Of a stretch of DNA of 64,000 nt, positions 13,216 through 25,697 are shown one piece after another. Position 1 is the first letter of the stretch, and each line of letters starts with the position of its first letter. The notes under the pieces are model-generated. The model was not told the origin of the DNA. It ran no database searches and saw nothing but the letters and a program-made list of their open reading frames with translations. The position numbers and the translations under genes were made by a program. Source of the DNA: Larix kaempferi (lineage: Eukaryota; Streptophyta; Pinopsida; Pinales; Pinaceae); NCBI GenBank assembly GCA_027924585.1, contig BSBM01000753.1, positions 23,874,001 through 23,938,000 of the forward strand, in the 5' to 3' direction.

Positions 13216-13251
13216 TACACCCCCTCTTAAATAGAACTTCGTCCCGAAGTT
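13216..13251 (-). promoter_or_regulatory. R2 polypurine tract and hairpin (functional position)
   Basis: The minus strand reads TTAAGAGGGGGTGTA (13216-13230) directly before TGTAATGCTCC. Hairpin AACTTCG-GGA-CGAAGTT at 13235-13251. Confidence 0.85.
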
Positions 13252-15548
13252 AATTTTTGTTCTTTCACTTTTGACGCTAGGCTTTATCTTAATTTCTATT
13301 ATCATCTTCATGTCATTCTTATTCTATTTTTCTTCGACAATCATGGCTATAAGCATAAGTGGTTCAAGTGATTAGTTCCTATATCATCTAGTATGGTTAT
13401 AATACACCCTCAAGGACTTAATCATGACTTCGCCTAATGTCAATTATGTAATAATACATTCCATAATTGTCAGTCCCAACTAGATTTCCCTACACCTCCT
13501 AAGCATCTACGAAGGTATACAATGTCCAAATTATCTACAATCTTGTAATGCGTCAATAGCCACCCAATAGTTTATCAAATCATCATTCTGCATAACAAAT
13601 CCAAGCAAGGTTTCAAATCTATTTGGTTATCCTCCCTCCAAGATGAGAAGATGAACATCATGAAGTATTCAGTCAAATATAGATAGGTAAGACATAATTA
13701 CAGGTTTAACAAATCAAGTGAGATTCTCAAATAGTCCAAAAACCAAATTCCATAAGACCACTTCCAAAACTCTTAAATCTTTTTAGTAGTGTTGGTTCTC
13801 AATATGATAGGATTCCAGGCATCGAAACTTAGTGACTTAGTCGAACATATTAATCCTTGATTCCTAGTCCTTTCATCTGTAACATCATATCCAGGTCAAT
13901 GAGCTTATCATGGATTTTCCTCCTTTCGTCATTTTTGTTGTCATAGATCCTCTTCAATAGTTTTTTTTTTTTTTCCAAGTCATATTATGTGTGTAATATT
14001 AATGAGTCTTATTCCAAGGACTATTCATCCCTTTGTTTAGCTTTCACCATGTCATGTGGTTAGCATCATTGCATTCAACTAGTTGTGCTGATCATCTCCA
14101 TGCTTCGTTTTACTAAAATTGCCTTCATTTGGACCTTTCGATGGACTTTCCCAATTCATAATTCTTTATTTACCATCATCATGGTCATGTCTAGTTTTTA
14201 CTTTTCCATTCTCTTTAACAACATCGTCATGCCGCACAATTAATTTCTTTGGGATAAGCTCCTCATTTTAGTAACATAGCAACCCTTTCAACTTTTCCAC
14301 GATTCTTTCAAAAGTAAGGCCCATCATAAAGATGCAAATATATATTTTATACGACTGTGGTATGTTGAATCGATACCCCTATTGTGACGACAGTATAATT
14401 ACATTACCATTCCAATATCCATGTTTTCTAACTCCTCTTCTAAAAGCCCCGAGGTTTCATGATTATATCCAACCATAGTCTATAATTTCAATAATGATAA
14501 TTCCCATTTATAGATTACCAATATAATTTCCCATGATACTAACTACTTCATAACCCTTCTTTTATAATCATGATAATTATAATGTCAGTAAATTCCCAAC
14601 CAAGTATATGAAATTTTGTCATTACAAAATATAAATTTTTAAATATTGTTTACCGCCAATCTTGCGAATTATGAGCATTTCAATTCTAATTATCATTCAC
14701 AACAAAACTTGGGAATCTTTGATAGAGTGTATGCTTCAATTTCTTTCCATACAAACAAAGGAAGTGACTTTTCATATTTATAAAGACAATAAACTACATT
14801 TCTTTATAATAAGAAATAGGAATATTTAGCTTTCAAATTTCTTTCCATCCAACATGATAATCTTTTTTTTAATACATTTCAATAACAATGTCATGACATA
14901 AATTTAAGTTACAAATATCCATTTTCAATTCACCATATTTATAATAATTAAATATGTTTCCCATTCTAAACGTTAACCACCAATTAAAATTATACTCCAA
15001 CACTATTTTCCTATTTCAACATAAATAATCAATGCTAAACTCAACACTATTTCACCTTTTTCAACCATATATATAAACGATTAATTCTATTTTGAATTCT
15101 AATCAATATATTCAAGCATTTGTTCACCGTTTCAAACATTTTATAAATATGTGATTCTATTTTGACTTATAACTCAAGTATCGTTTCACCATTTCAACAT
15201 ACATATAAAAGTAAAAATAAAATGATCCTATTTTGAATTCCAATTAGTATGTTACCAGTTAAATTTATTGTCCAAATATTATACTGTTATTTCAACACAT
15301 ATAACAATTGAACTAACAATTCCACATGGGTTTATATACACACCATGAACTAATAAATTAAAGTGGGCATATCTAACCATTCGATTTCGAAATGGCTAAG
15401 TCAAAGCTCGTACACATATTCGACTTAACTAACTAATCCACGTCATGTTATATATATAGAAACGGTGAGGAAGGTGCCAATAGTTCAATTTTATATATAT
15501 ATTATAGTTAAGGGTGCCTACCATTATAAGTACTATTTTGATTTCCAC

Positions 15549-15574
15549 ATATATATATATATATATATATATAT
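15549..15574. repeat. (AT)n microsatellite
   Basis: Pure AT dinucleotide run in the R2 interior. Confidence 0.95.
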
Positions 15575-15976
15575 CGGCACACCCCTAATCATTTCAACAA
15601 CTCATCATTTATTTAATTTCAAAAGAAAAGTCTGTGGCTAATTATCTATCAAATCTTCATATATAACATCTACATTATTTCTTTTATCTTTCTTCCAACA
15701 CTTGTGCATACGATTCTTATATAAAATATATTTAAGTCAACAGTCATATTATAAAAAGTTCATACGCAACTCTAGGATAATTATCTTCTAGATATTCAAG
15801 TCTTTGCTAAAGTTTGACAATAACTACTTAATCCAACACTAATCAATAATACGTATGTATGTCCTTTAAGCCAAAAGTTTGACAACATTCTCTAGATTTA
15901 CAATTGAAATTTATAAGTCCTACCCATGCATTCTTTTGTCTTCCTTCCAATATTTGGTACATAAAGTTCTTAAAAA

Positions 15977-16000
15977 ATATATATATATATATATATATAT
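15977..16000. repeat. (AT)n microsatellite
   Basis: Pure AT dinucleotide run following an A-tract in the R2 interior. Confidence 0.95.
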
Positions 16001-18791
16001 TCCAGAAAACAACCCTATTTAATACAAATGTTCATACATAATCGTCAACATGTAACAATTAGATTTAAAAAAAGAAATAATAAGAACTAAACTAATTTAA
16101 CCATTATTTTTAATACGCGTACATAACTTTTAAGCCACAATCGACTACATACTCTAGTTTTACAATTGAGAGTTTATGCACAACTTATATGTATATAGAT
16201 TTTACAGATATAACATATGTATGCAAGGCACCGTAGGCCGTAATGCTCTCAAGATCGCTAGTTGAATTTTGCAAGAAACCGGATAGTGGATGCGATTTTG
16301 CCAAGCTTGCTAATGAACTGATCTCTGCCTTGTTCCTATTTTGTTTATATATGTATAGATCTCTATTCTGGTTCAAATTTATTAAACTTATGTCTTACTC
16401 TGTGTCTAACCCTGGATAGGAAAGAAGCTTCGTCGATCTGTATGTATTGATCCATTTCGAGGCTTACCCCAGCCGGTCAAACGCTGCTCTATCAACGTCG
16501 TATCGCAATCTTATTGATGTACCCGAGTCTTGGGAGTCGTGAATGACTGTCCAGAACCTGAAAACTACCTCTGTTAGACATTTGAAGCTTCTGTATGCTG
16601 ACCAAATAAATTATGTGTAGACGTGTCTAGAAAATGGCAATATTCTCCTTTTTAATCTACACCAATTCGAATAGCAACTCGTAGAGTGACATTCAGACCC
16701 TACGTAGAAACCGTGCATTGAAATCTTCACCTGAGCTTATCTTCCACCTTACACTAAGTTGAGCCTTGTCCTGCTCTTATTTAGGATGAATAACTTAAAA
16801 TTCGGTTTTAGTTCGTAACTCACAGACTTACGATAAGCCAACAAGAAATTCACGAGTGCAGCGAGTGGTGCCCTTCATTAACAGCTCGGCGAACCAGCAA
16901 TGGGTTGTTCCTGCCACGATATTATTATTTGGCCGATCTGTGACAAGTGTATTACTCCTGCAACTGTAACATTAATGAATGTCGTTTGTTGGCCTATGCT
17001 GAGTCCTTATTCGAATAATGTTCTCTCGCCTACCTGGAGAACGGTGTTAGGTTGGCACTGACCAACGTAAGTGGATCAGGATTTAAAACTGAAATCCAAC
17101 ATGTCTCTGTTGTAAGTTGTAACCATTCCAATCTCAGGATATCCGTTGAAACCAACAATAAATCTAGAAGAATTTAACACACCTATGTCATCGGCGTTGG
17201 TTGGGCGTGTGGAGTTAGTGGACCAGCAAACGCGCAGCTATAGCGAAAGCTCGCTCTGATCGACGATAATCCCGTCATCATCATATAGAGTTCGGGATAT
17301 ACCAAATTGCAGGGAGCTAGGGCTTTCACCGTTCTGAACATTTCAGAATTTAAAAATCATAATAATTCAATAACCAAGTGCAAAGTTTGGCTTATCCAGG
17401 TTGTAACTCAATCTACAATTTAGAAAACATAACTCAATCAAACCAATTCGACTACCACATTTTAAGGGAGCTAAGTCTTCGTGCTTCGATCTTCACGGTC
17501 TCACCATCACCCTATCACTGTATGTATGGTTGTGAAGACATGTGGTTAATAAAATTCAATCATTGCATAACCCTGGGTGAATATCTCAGCTCTAGTAGCA
17601 GTGTGAACTCTAGTTAAGGCTCTGAAGAACTGCAATTTCCATCACCGTGTCCATAGTTAAACTTCATGCTACCGCAAGTGATGGATGGGTAGTTAGTAAG
17701 TGCTTAAGCTTAAGGGTAAATAATAATAAATACAAAGAATCGTTTCAGAAGTAAAGTAAGCATCAAAGTTGAGGTTAAAATGGAAATGAGATGTGCGCTG
17801 GCACTTTAACTAAACAGAGTGTCAAATTAAACTTCCGTCAGAGATAACAACGCCATGAAATGCCAGAGGTAAGACGCTTCCCTTTTCTGCCTTGTATACC
17901 ATATTAATACTGTAAACACAGGTTCGTTGGAGGTCGTCACGCTAAACATGATCATACTAAAGCTTTACCCGTAGTTTAGTTCCACCCAATGCGCTGTCAT
18001 GAGACTGAACTAGTCATCAATTCGACGGTACCAAAAGATACAGCGGAAATCAGGAATTGTTCCGAAATCAAATTTCTTCAAAAATTAAAAAAAATATTCG
18101 TTAACAGGACAGAGCTTCATGATACTGAATACAGCAATCACACCTACACAGGTATAGCCCGGGGCAGAGCCATGAGGTTTCAGAAAGGTCGGAGATTAAG
18201 GTTAGGATACAAAGGGTCTGTTTTCTAGGGTCAAAAATGATTAATGAGCAGAACACAGTAAAAGAGTATGACATAGAGTTTCGTTTGAAAACAAAGGTCG
18301 GGTTTCAGGTATAAATTTGAATAAAAACAGAGATGAAAATAGTGCACATCAAGAATCGCCTTAAAACGCATGGATCGGTTCGATCTAGTAGATGGAAAAA
18401 AGAAAACTTATCTCAATAGTTAAATAACAATTGTAAAGGTCGAATCCAGCAGGGCGTAATCCTTATTGCAAATGAAAATATGACCAGTAATGAAGGTTGA
18501 CCTGATCTGGGCATTGCCTCTTAATACAGTAAATACAAGACAGTGATGGAAGATCGAATTCGATCTGAACCTGGACATTTTATTACTGTAAACAAATAAT
18601 AAACATGCAGATCAATTGTAAAAAAATATCACAGGTGTATAAAACACAGGAGTCTGAAATTGAAATTCAATCTGCCTTTCACAAACTGGATACAGAAATT
18701 AAGTCATGGTACTGTTAGTTGTATACAACAAAAAGTTTGAAGATTGTTCACAGAGTAAAAACGCTAGAAACGATAGAGTCATTGGAGAAAT

Positions 18792-18983
18792 GCAGAGATC
18801 TATTGTAAAGATTTATAACAATAATCTCAGAGTAAAAACAGAGTTTAAAATTATTTTAGGAAAAACAACTATACCATCTAAAGAATGCAGAGATATATTG
18901 TGAACTTTATAACAATAATCTCATTGCAAAAACAGAGTTTTAAACTTCTTTCAAGAAAACAACTATACCGTACAAAGATTACA
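18792..18983. repeat. ~95 bp tandem duplication in R2 interior
   Basis: GCAGAGAT starts at 18792 and 18887. The two units share TTTATAACAATAATCTCA, AAAACAGAGTTT and AACAACTATACC. The 65-codon frame spanning the first unit is not preserved in the second. Confidence 0.85.
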
Positions 18984-18989
18984 TAGATC

Positions 18990-19010
18990 TATATATATAT
19001 ATATATATAT
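18990..19010. repeat. (AT)n microsatellite
   Basis: AT run close to the R2 primer-binding side. Confidence 0.9.
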
Positions 19011-19210
19011 AAAACTATGCCTTACAGAACATGCAAAAATATTATGCTATACACATTTCTAAATTGTTCTTAGTGCAGAAAATAAATATGAAATATATCA
19101 ATAAAAATATACCAGTAAATAAGAACCTGTAGTGATGGTAGCTTTGATCGGAAAGTGAAGTTCCTTGTTTGTTGCAACTCCAAATCCGCCGTTCCCTCAA
19201 GGCTCGACCG

Positions 19211-19222
19211 GCTCTGATACCA
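19211..19222 (-). other. R2 primer-binding site (tRNA-iMet)
   Basis: GCTCTGATACCA on the plus strand, two bases before the LTR start at 19225. Confidence 0.95.
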
Positions 19223-19224
19223 AA

Positions 19225-21198
19225 TGTAGGACCCCTCCTTTAGGGTCCCCTTGAACTGAACCTGAAACTTTAACAACTTCATACAAACAAATTAGCCATC
19301 ATAGTTATTGGAAAAATAAAATAAAAAGCGTGAATAACTTAACAAAAATAATCAAAACCTTAACCTGTCAACCCGATCCAGTTGGTCCATTGTCGCCTTC
19401 TTCTTCTGTAGGATCCCTCCAGCAAAGCTCGTTTAACCATTGGCGAAGCAACCGTTAGCTTCGCCACCCAACCATAGGCTCATGCTTTCAGTCGCATGGT
19501 CGCCCCCGAGCTTTGGGTCGTAAAGTCCACACACAATTCTAAAAAAAAACCCAGCTTGGGTTTCCCCCCCACCAAGATTTCCAGCCAAACCCTCAATAGC
19601 AGCAAGTCATGAGGTAACTCAATATTACGATAGTCATCCAGGGTCTAGGTCCTTTACCCATCCCCAAAGTCTCCCTTTTAAAGGAAAATCCCCTGCGACA
19701 CATGTCGCTTCATGCATAAATAATTATTTAATTAATTCTTTAATGAAAAACAACTCACCCATCCAAGTGTCAGTTCCTCTAGGAGATGTACCAACATCCC
19801 TAAGTTTGCTCATATTTGTCCCCTAGATATTTCACTTAACTCCTAGATTTGTGGTGTAGGTGGAGTTGACTAGGTGTCCATGCCTAGGATTCCATTTTGC
19901 TCCTAAATAAATATTTATAATATTTTTAAGTAATTAGGAATATCCTTTCATGTGCAATGCCTAAATAACACTTAATATCATTTAAATGCCAAAGTAATCA
20001 TTTATATGCAAATGCCTAAAGTACTCAAATGCATTTCTAAGTAAAGTTCTAGGTGCAAAATTATACGTTTCAATGCAGTTAAGTTTAGCAATCAACTTTT
20101 ACTAGGGACCCGGTGCCGCGTCGTTGGGCCTCCTTGTTCCTTAATTTAATTTCCCTGACATGACACCACTCCGTCGAGTCCATTCATCCGTAGTTTCCAT
20201 TCCTCGGCAAGGCACCACATCGTTGGGTCCTTGCATTCACTCTTTCCGTTCTCGGCAGGGTACCGCACCGTCGGGCCCTTCTGCCGTCATCCTTCCGTTT
20301 TGACTTGCGGGAACTTCATGTAGGGATTTCAGGAGCCGTTACCTTCCATCCTCCGTCTACACGCTATTAGGGACTAATGGCGTTGAGGAGTGAGTCCGTT
20401 CTCACTGCGCGCCCCCCAACTCGTACGTGACCAGCTCCGTCGTGGCCCACCTCGTACGCCCTCACGCTTTCCTCTTGAGCAAGCCGATCAGTGCTTATCT
20501 GCTCAAGCGTGGTATTCCGTCGGAAGTCGACATCGTCGTCGCTCTCCCTGTGTGTGATTTACTCGTACTCTACGACCCTTCATATTCCTTTGTGTGTCCA
20601 TCGGTGAACCGTTTCACCTGTCGCTACACACATTTCTCACAAACGTAAATTAGTAGCATTGTCCTCAATAATCACAAATTGGTTTATAAATCTGTTGCTT
20701 CATTAAGCATCAATAATTTACTTAATCATTACTCATTCGTCTAATTACATAATCAATTGCTCAGCTAGTCGTTAAGCATCATTCGTATGTACAGTTTTCA
20801 TATCCAAGTTAATCGTAATCATAAATATACTCAAAATAAAATTATAGGGTTATTTTACTAATGTTTCAAATAGTAAGGTGACCCAACAGGTGCCCTCAAT
20901 GTCTACAGTAGTCTAGGGGCACTACATATACCCCTACTTATTTAGAACTTCGTCCCGAAGTTCAGAATAAATGCGGAAAGCTATGACGCATCTCAGTTGC
21001 ATCCTCCCAAGTCACAGAGCCCATATATATAATTTAATTCGTTAATTTATTTATCAATTACTGTCATCATTCACATCTTCAGGTTTTCCTCAATCATTTA
21101 AGACATAACAAGGGTAAAGAGACCACTATATCGAAGTTGTTCAGCCGAGTCACTTAACAAGTTCCCTTAAGGTCCACAGTCATTCTAGGAGCATTACA
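19225..21198 (-). mobile_element. Element R2, 5' LTR (1974 bp)
   Basis: Partner of 11242-13215, identical in length, ending at 21198 and followed directly by the second GATAA target duplication. It includes the 272-bp U3 extension (20927-21198) with the relic hairpin at 20946-20962. Confidence 0.95.
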
Positions 21199-21203
21199 GA
21201 TAA
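21199..21203. other. R2 target-site duplication, right copy
   Basis: GATAA, matching 11237-11241. Confidence 0.95.
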
Positions 21204-21921
21204 ACCATATCAATTCTCAATGTTTAACATATATTATTTATTTATATATCCTAGACAGTAGTTACATGTATCACAACATATAAATGAATTCCGTTAGCAT
21301 CACTTTTTCCAGAATTCATACACCTGACACTAAGCTTAACTAAAGGATGATTACGAGATAGAAAAGCACTCAAGCGAAACTGAAAGGTAGTCCATCAACG
21401 CGGTTTGGAGTAACTGCCTAGTTGCATAAGGTAATGTCACTGAAAGTGGAAGACATCAACAAGGTCGGTGTGATCAATTACATTTACAAAAACAACTTAC
21501 AGGTGGTATGCTTAAGAGACAGATATTAAGCTCATTCGATGTCACAGACGAATAATATGGCTCAGATTTCTAGTGGAGATATTGTAAACCACAACGCTCA
21601 ATCATTTCAAGAGTTCAGATCTCAGGAAAGGAAAAAGGAGTTCGATCCAGTCGGAGAAGATAATACGAATCTCGGTCTCTAGCTGCCTGAAGGAAAATTG
21701 AATACACTCTTCAAACTTAAGGATTTTAATCCTGGTATAAGGAGGCGTAGTGCTAAATTCAAGTTTAATCACCACTTACAGAGCAGTAACTTTGATTCAA
21801 CCAAACTCAAGGTAAGTAAAAATAAAAAAATAAAATAAAACACATACTTAAAACACTGATTCACAGGATAAGGGTCTCAACATGACAACTATCCTTTTTA
21901 TGCTAATTCTAAAGCAGACAA

Positions 21922-22033
21922 TAATATGTATATATATTGGTACATATCACTACTATTTTTTTTTACGACTAAATTATTAATATGTATATATATTGGTACA
22001 TATCACTACTATTTCTTTTACGACTAAATTATT
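21922..22033. repeat. 56 bp tandem duplication
   Basis: TAATATGTATATATATTGGT begins at 21922 and 21978. Both units continue through CATATCACTACTATTT and ACGACTAAATTATT. Confidence 0.9.
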
Positions 22034-24236
22034 GGAAAAGAAAATGCATAAAACTTCATATACCCAATTTCTAATTTTCTACAGCAATCGAATTAATTAA
22101 ATATCTAATCCAAAATCTTAATTCCTAACCCTCTACTACATAACACGTATGCTTAATCAATATAATTAAACTTATGAAGTTTAATTTATATCATATATAT
22201 AAATGTTCAACCTACATTATCACTTCCTCATAATCGATTCCTGATGTGTATACTAAATTAATATAATTAAATTTATAAAAACTAGCTGCCTTAAATAATA
22301 ATGTTCAACAATATTAGCAACTTGGAGTTCGATTCATAATCCATCTAATGTAAATATACTAATGACATGCGATATGTTTTATACACATATATTTGATAAA
22401 GAAGATTCTACTCATATCTTATCCATATCTATTTTTAATACCTTAAATTTCAAATTCTATTATAACCAAATCTAGTCATATATATATACTTTTTAATTCT
22501 TACTCACGCTTGAAAGTACTAAACTCTTAGTTTATTTAATGACGTGACAATCCTATCCCTAACAAAAAGTTATTTTAATTATTAATCATGCAATGGTTCA
22601 ACAATTCTTTTGTTACAATTTAGTATCTAAATTATCATCGCTTGTTGCTGTCAATTAAAAACAATATGTGCATCATTATTATTATATATATATATTGCAA
22701 GGAATGAGAAAACACTTCCTTCTTGTTAAAAGAAAGAACAAGTAATCAAACAACCTGTTTAATGTAAAACTTTTCGTCATAATAAATTCAATATCTATTA
22801 AAGGAACAATTATAGTGTTCCTCGATTTTGTCTATATTTATTACAAATGCAACTAAACACCTAGCAATTTCATTCCTTAAACTTACCACGGCATTCATCA
22901 TTTCTTAATTTCGTATGTTTGTAAATAGATTCATAGATATCTCTGGGATATATATATAAAGTGTTCAGAATAGAGCTTTATAGGTATATATAATGGAATA
23001 GTTCAAAGATCTTCTCCGAACGCTGCATTGAAATGATCGATGACTCGATCTAACTGCATCAATATCCAAAGCTCTGCGATTGTATAAAATATACAGAACC
23101 GAAAATAGATCAAATTATATATTCACCGATCGCCGAAAATAGCTCAAATATATTCACAGATCGCCGAATTTTAAATGATCGATGGCTAGATCTATCCACA
23201 TCAATTTCCAAGAAATGCACAGAGCAAGGAATTATGGAAAAAAATATAATAATAGCTTATAGGTATATCTCTCTGTGTATATATATATATAAAGTACACA
23301 AAACGAAGATTTATGGGTGCATAACAAATTAGCTCGAGGTCTTCACCGATCGCCGGATGGAAACGATCGATGGCTCAATCTAACTACATCAGTATCTAAA
23401 TCTTTGCATTTAAAAAAAATAAATAAATAAAAGAACGGATCCTTGGTCGATTTTCATGGATAAACGAATTCTTTATTAGCACATACAACAAGATCTGTAT
23501 CGATCGCTGGATATGATAAATCGTAGGTCAATCTTCTTGGGTGGATATCCATCGATACAACAACTACACCAAAAGAAAACCTAAATTGATTTAGCATTCG
23601 CACCAAAGCATGAGTTACGGGTGTATATATAACAAAAAGTGACACAGAGGTGACACAAAGAGTTACTATAATCGCCAAATAATAAACATCGAGTTACGTT
23701 TAGAACCACTTCTAGGTCTTCTAGTTCGAATTCTAAATAGAAGTAGTTAAATAAAAACTGTAACTGTTTCCGCATCTAACTCCAAGTAAAGATAACATCA
23801 ATGTTCATGCTACTCGGCATTAACATGAGCTGTCATGCTGTATATTTTGTTAATTATGAAGAAGCAATGGAAATCTTGATTGGAGTCCACTTCATGTGGA
23901 GAATCAGTAAAAGAACGAATATTAAGGAATCATTCAAGGAAGATATCTATCAAAACCATTTTATGGGTTGTTAACCATCAGATTACGAATGACTCCCAGT
24001 TCTAATCACGCGGATGGATGAAGTTTTAATCATGCGGATGGATGACATGAGTTTCCAGACAGGTTTACAGATGTCCATCAGAGGAGAATAAGTGAAGATC
24101 CATTTTGGCACTCTCCCGGTATTAGTTGTACACTTTACACAGCAGTATGTAAATTCTTTGGTAAGATAGGGGTTCGATTTAGTTTCTCCCTCAGGTGAAC
24201 TCTTCTACAGTTTGAAAATGTTCCCAATCTAAATCC

Positions 24237-24302
24237 GAGACGATACTACTATCATTCACATGGAACCTAGAGACGATACTACTATCATTCGCATGGAACC
24301 TA
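24237..24302. repeat. 33 bp tandem duplication
   Basis: GAGACGATACTACTATCATT followed by CRCATGGAACCTA, units starting at 24237 and 24270, with one base difference visible. Confidence 0.9.
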
Positions 24303-25683
24303 GCGACAATCAACCCTACATATTACCATCTATTGATTTGGCATAAATCTATGGTTGTCCCGTAATAGGGATTTTAATTTACAGATCCGATATATCAACA
24401 AAATGCATATTAATCTTGTAATATCGTAGGTCTTTTGCGTCATAGCCCTTATAAGGTCTTAAGGGTATGATAACTCGTGGTTCATTATGTCTCCATGGAA
24501 ATCTTTGCAATTTGAAAGGGCTATGGTAGTTGTGCATAACTTCCAAATAAGATACACAACACCAGTTTCCGGAGTGATTGCGTTCACAAGAACGGATATG
24601 GTGATTTTTATTTATTTATTTATTTTATCAAATAGGACGATTTTATTATTTAAAATCTCATTCGCAGTTTGAAACTAAAATAAACAGGGCTTCTTGATTA
24701 TCTAGTGGATAGTTTCTTAGACTCGCAACGCTTCATTCTCAGATTTGGGTTAGATCTCTGTCTTCAAATTTTGTCAGCAAACATTCTTACCAAACGAAAT
24801 TTAAATCCATGGATCCAGTTATTCGGATTTAGCTAACTGAAATCTAAAATGTACAAATGCGTCCCGAGGCCGTATAGTTCATAAAATACTCAGTCTTAAG
24901 AATAGATTTGGTTCAATCTACATTCAGAAACATCAAATACAATACACAGTCATTCTAAAGGTAATTTCAACTTATTAAATACTCTGTCATAAAAAATAAA
25001 AAAAAATAAAAAATAAAAAAAATTGATCTGAATCGATCGATTAGATTCGTAGATGAGGAGTTCGATTTCTCTTAAGGTCAAGCAATTTAGCAGAGGGGTT
25101 ATTCCCGGTTCCACGAACAGAATAGTTCATCGATTAATATAAGTAGCGAATGATAAGGAGTGGAGACCATATGCGGGTTGTCTGCGATCTCAAATGTGAG
25201 ATTTAAATTAAATAAACACTCAGAAATCAATCACTTCACGCGAGCACGCAAATAATCTGTGCTTTTACTCAGAAACTAGAACATTTAGGTTGTCCCAAAG
25301 AAAAGGGAGAACGAGTGTTTTATTTTGAGAATTCATAGCGATCATTTTAACTAGGGTTAATGCAAGGAATTGACAGCGTATCGACCTTACTAAAAACTCC
25401 AGATCCAAATCTATGACTGACATTTTTTTATTTTTTATTTTCTCTTCCAAGCAAATAAACCCTCCTAAAGCTCAAACAAAAATACAAGTATTCTGCATTC
25501 TTCATACAAATATAATATACAAATATAGCCGTAAATAAGGAAAGTAACCTATCCCGAAGGTCCATTAGGTTGTTGTCGAGTATTTGATGTGCCCATCGTT
25601 GTTGTCGATCTTCTCCAATCCTCACGATTCACCGACAAAACCCCTCATAAAAATATGATTCCGGTGCCCTCAAGGCTCGACCG

Positions 25684-25695
25684 GCTCTGATACCA
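25684..25695 (-). other. R1 primer-binding site (tRNA-iMet)
   Basis: GCTCTGATACCA on the plus strand, two bases before the R1 5' LTR. Confidence 0.95.
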
Positions 25696-25697
25696 AA

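Larger units (their letters stand above)
13252..19210 (-). mobile_element. Element R2, non-coding internal region (~6 kb)
   Basis: About 6 kb between PPT and primer-binding site with no frame over 80 codons on either strand and no gag-pol motif. R2 is therefore non-autonomous. It contains (AT)n arrays at 15549-15574, 15977-16000 and 18990-19010 and a ~95 bp tandem duplication at 18792-18983. The interior does not visibly resemble that of R1, apart from the last ~30 bases before the PBS (CTCAAGGCTCGACCG), which both share. Confidence 0.8.
21204..25683 (-). mobile_element. Element R1, non-coding internal region, right part
   Basis: About 4.5 kb of AT-rich sequence with no frame above about 75 codons and no retroelement protein motif. 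It holds a 56 bp tandem duplication (21922-22033), a 33 bp tandem duplication (24237-24302) and three dispersed, diverged copies of a block containing GATCGATGGCT (near 23035, 23180 and 23363). With the left part, the R1 interior totals about 6.6 kb, similar in size to that of R2. Confidence 0.75.

Noticed and set aside
18706-18903. 65-codon frame in the R2 interior
   Set aside because: Falls across a tandem duplication whose second unit does not keep the frame; no domain.
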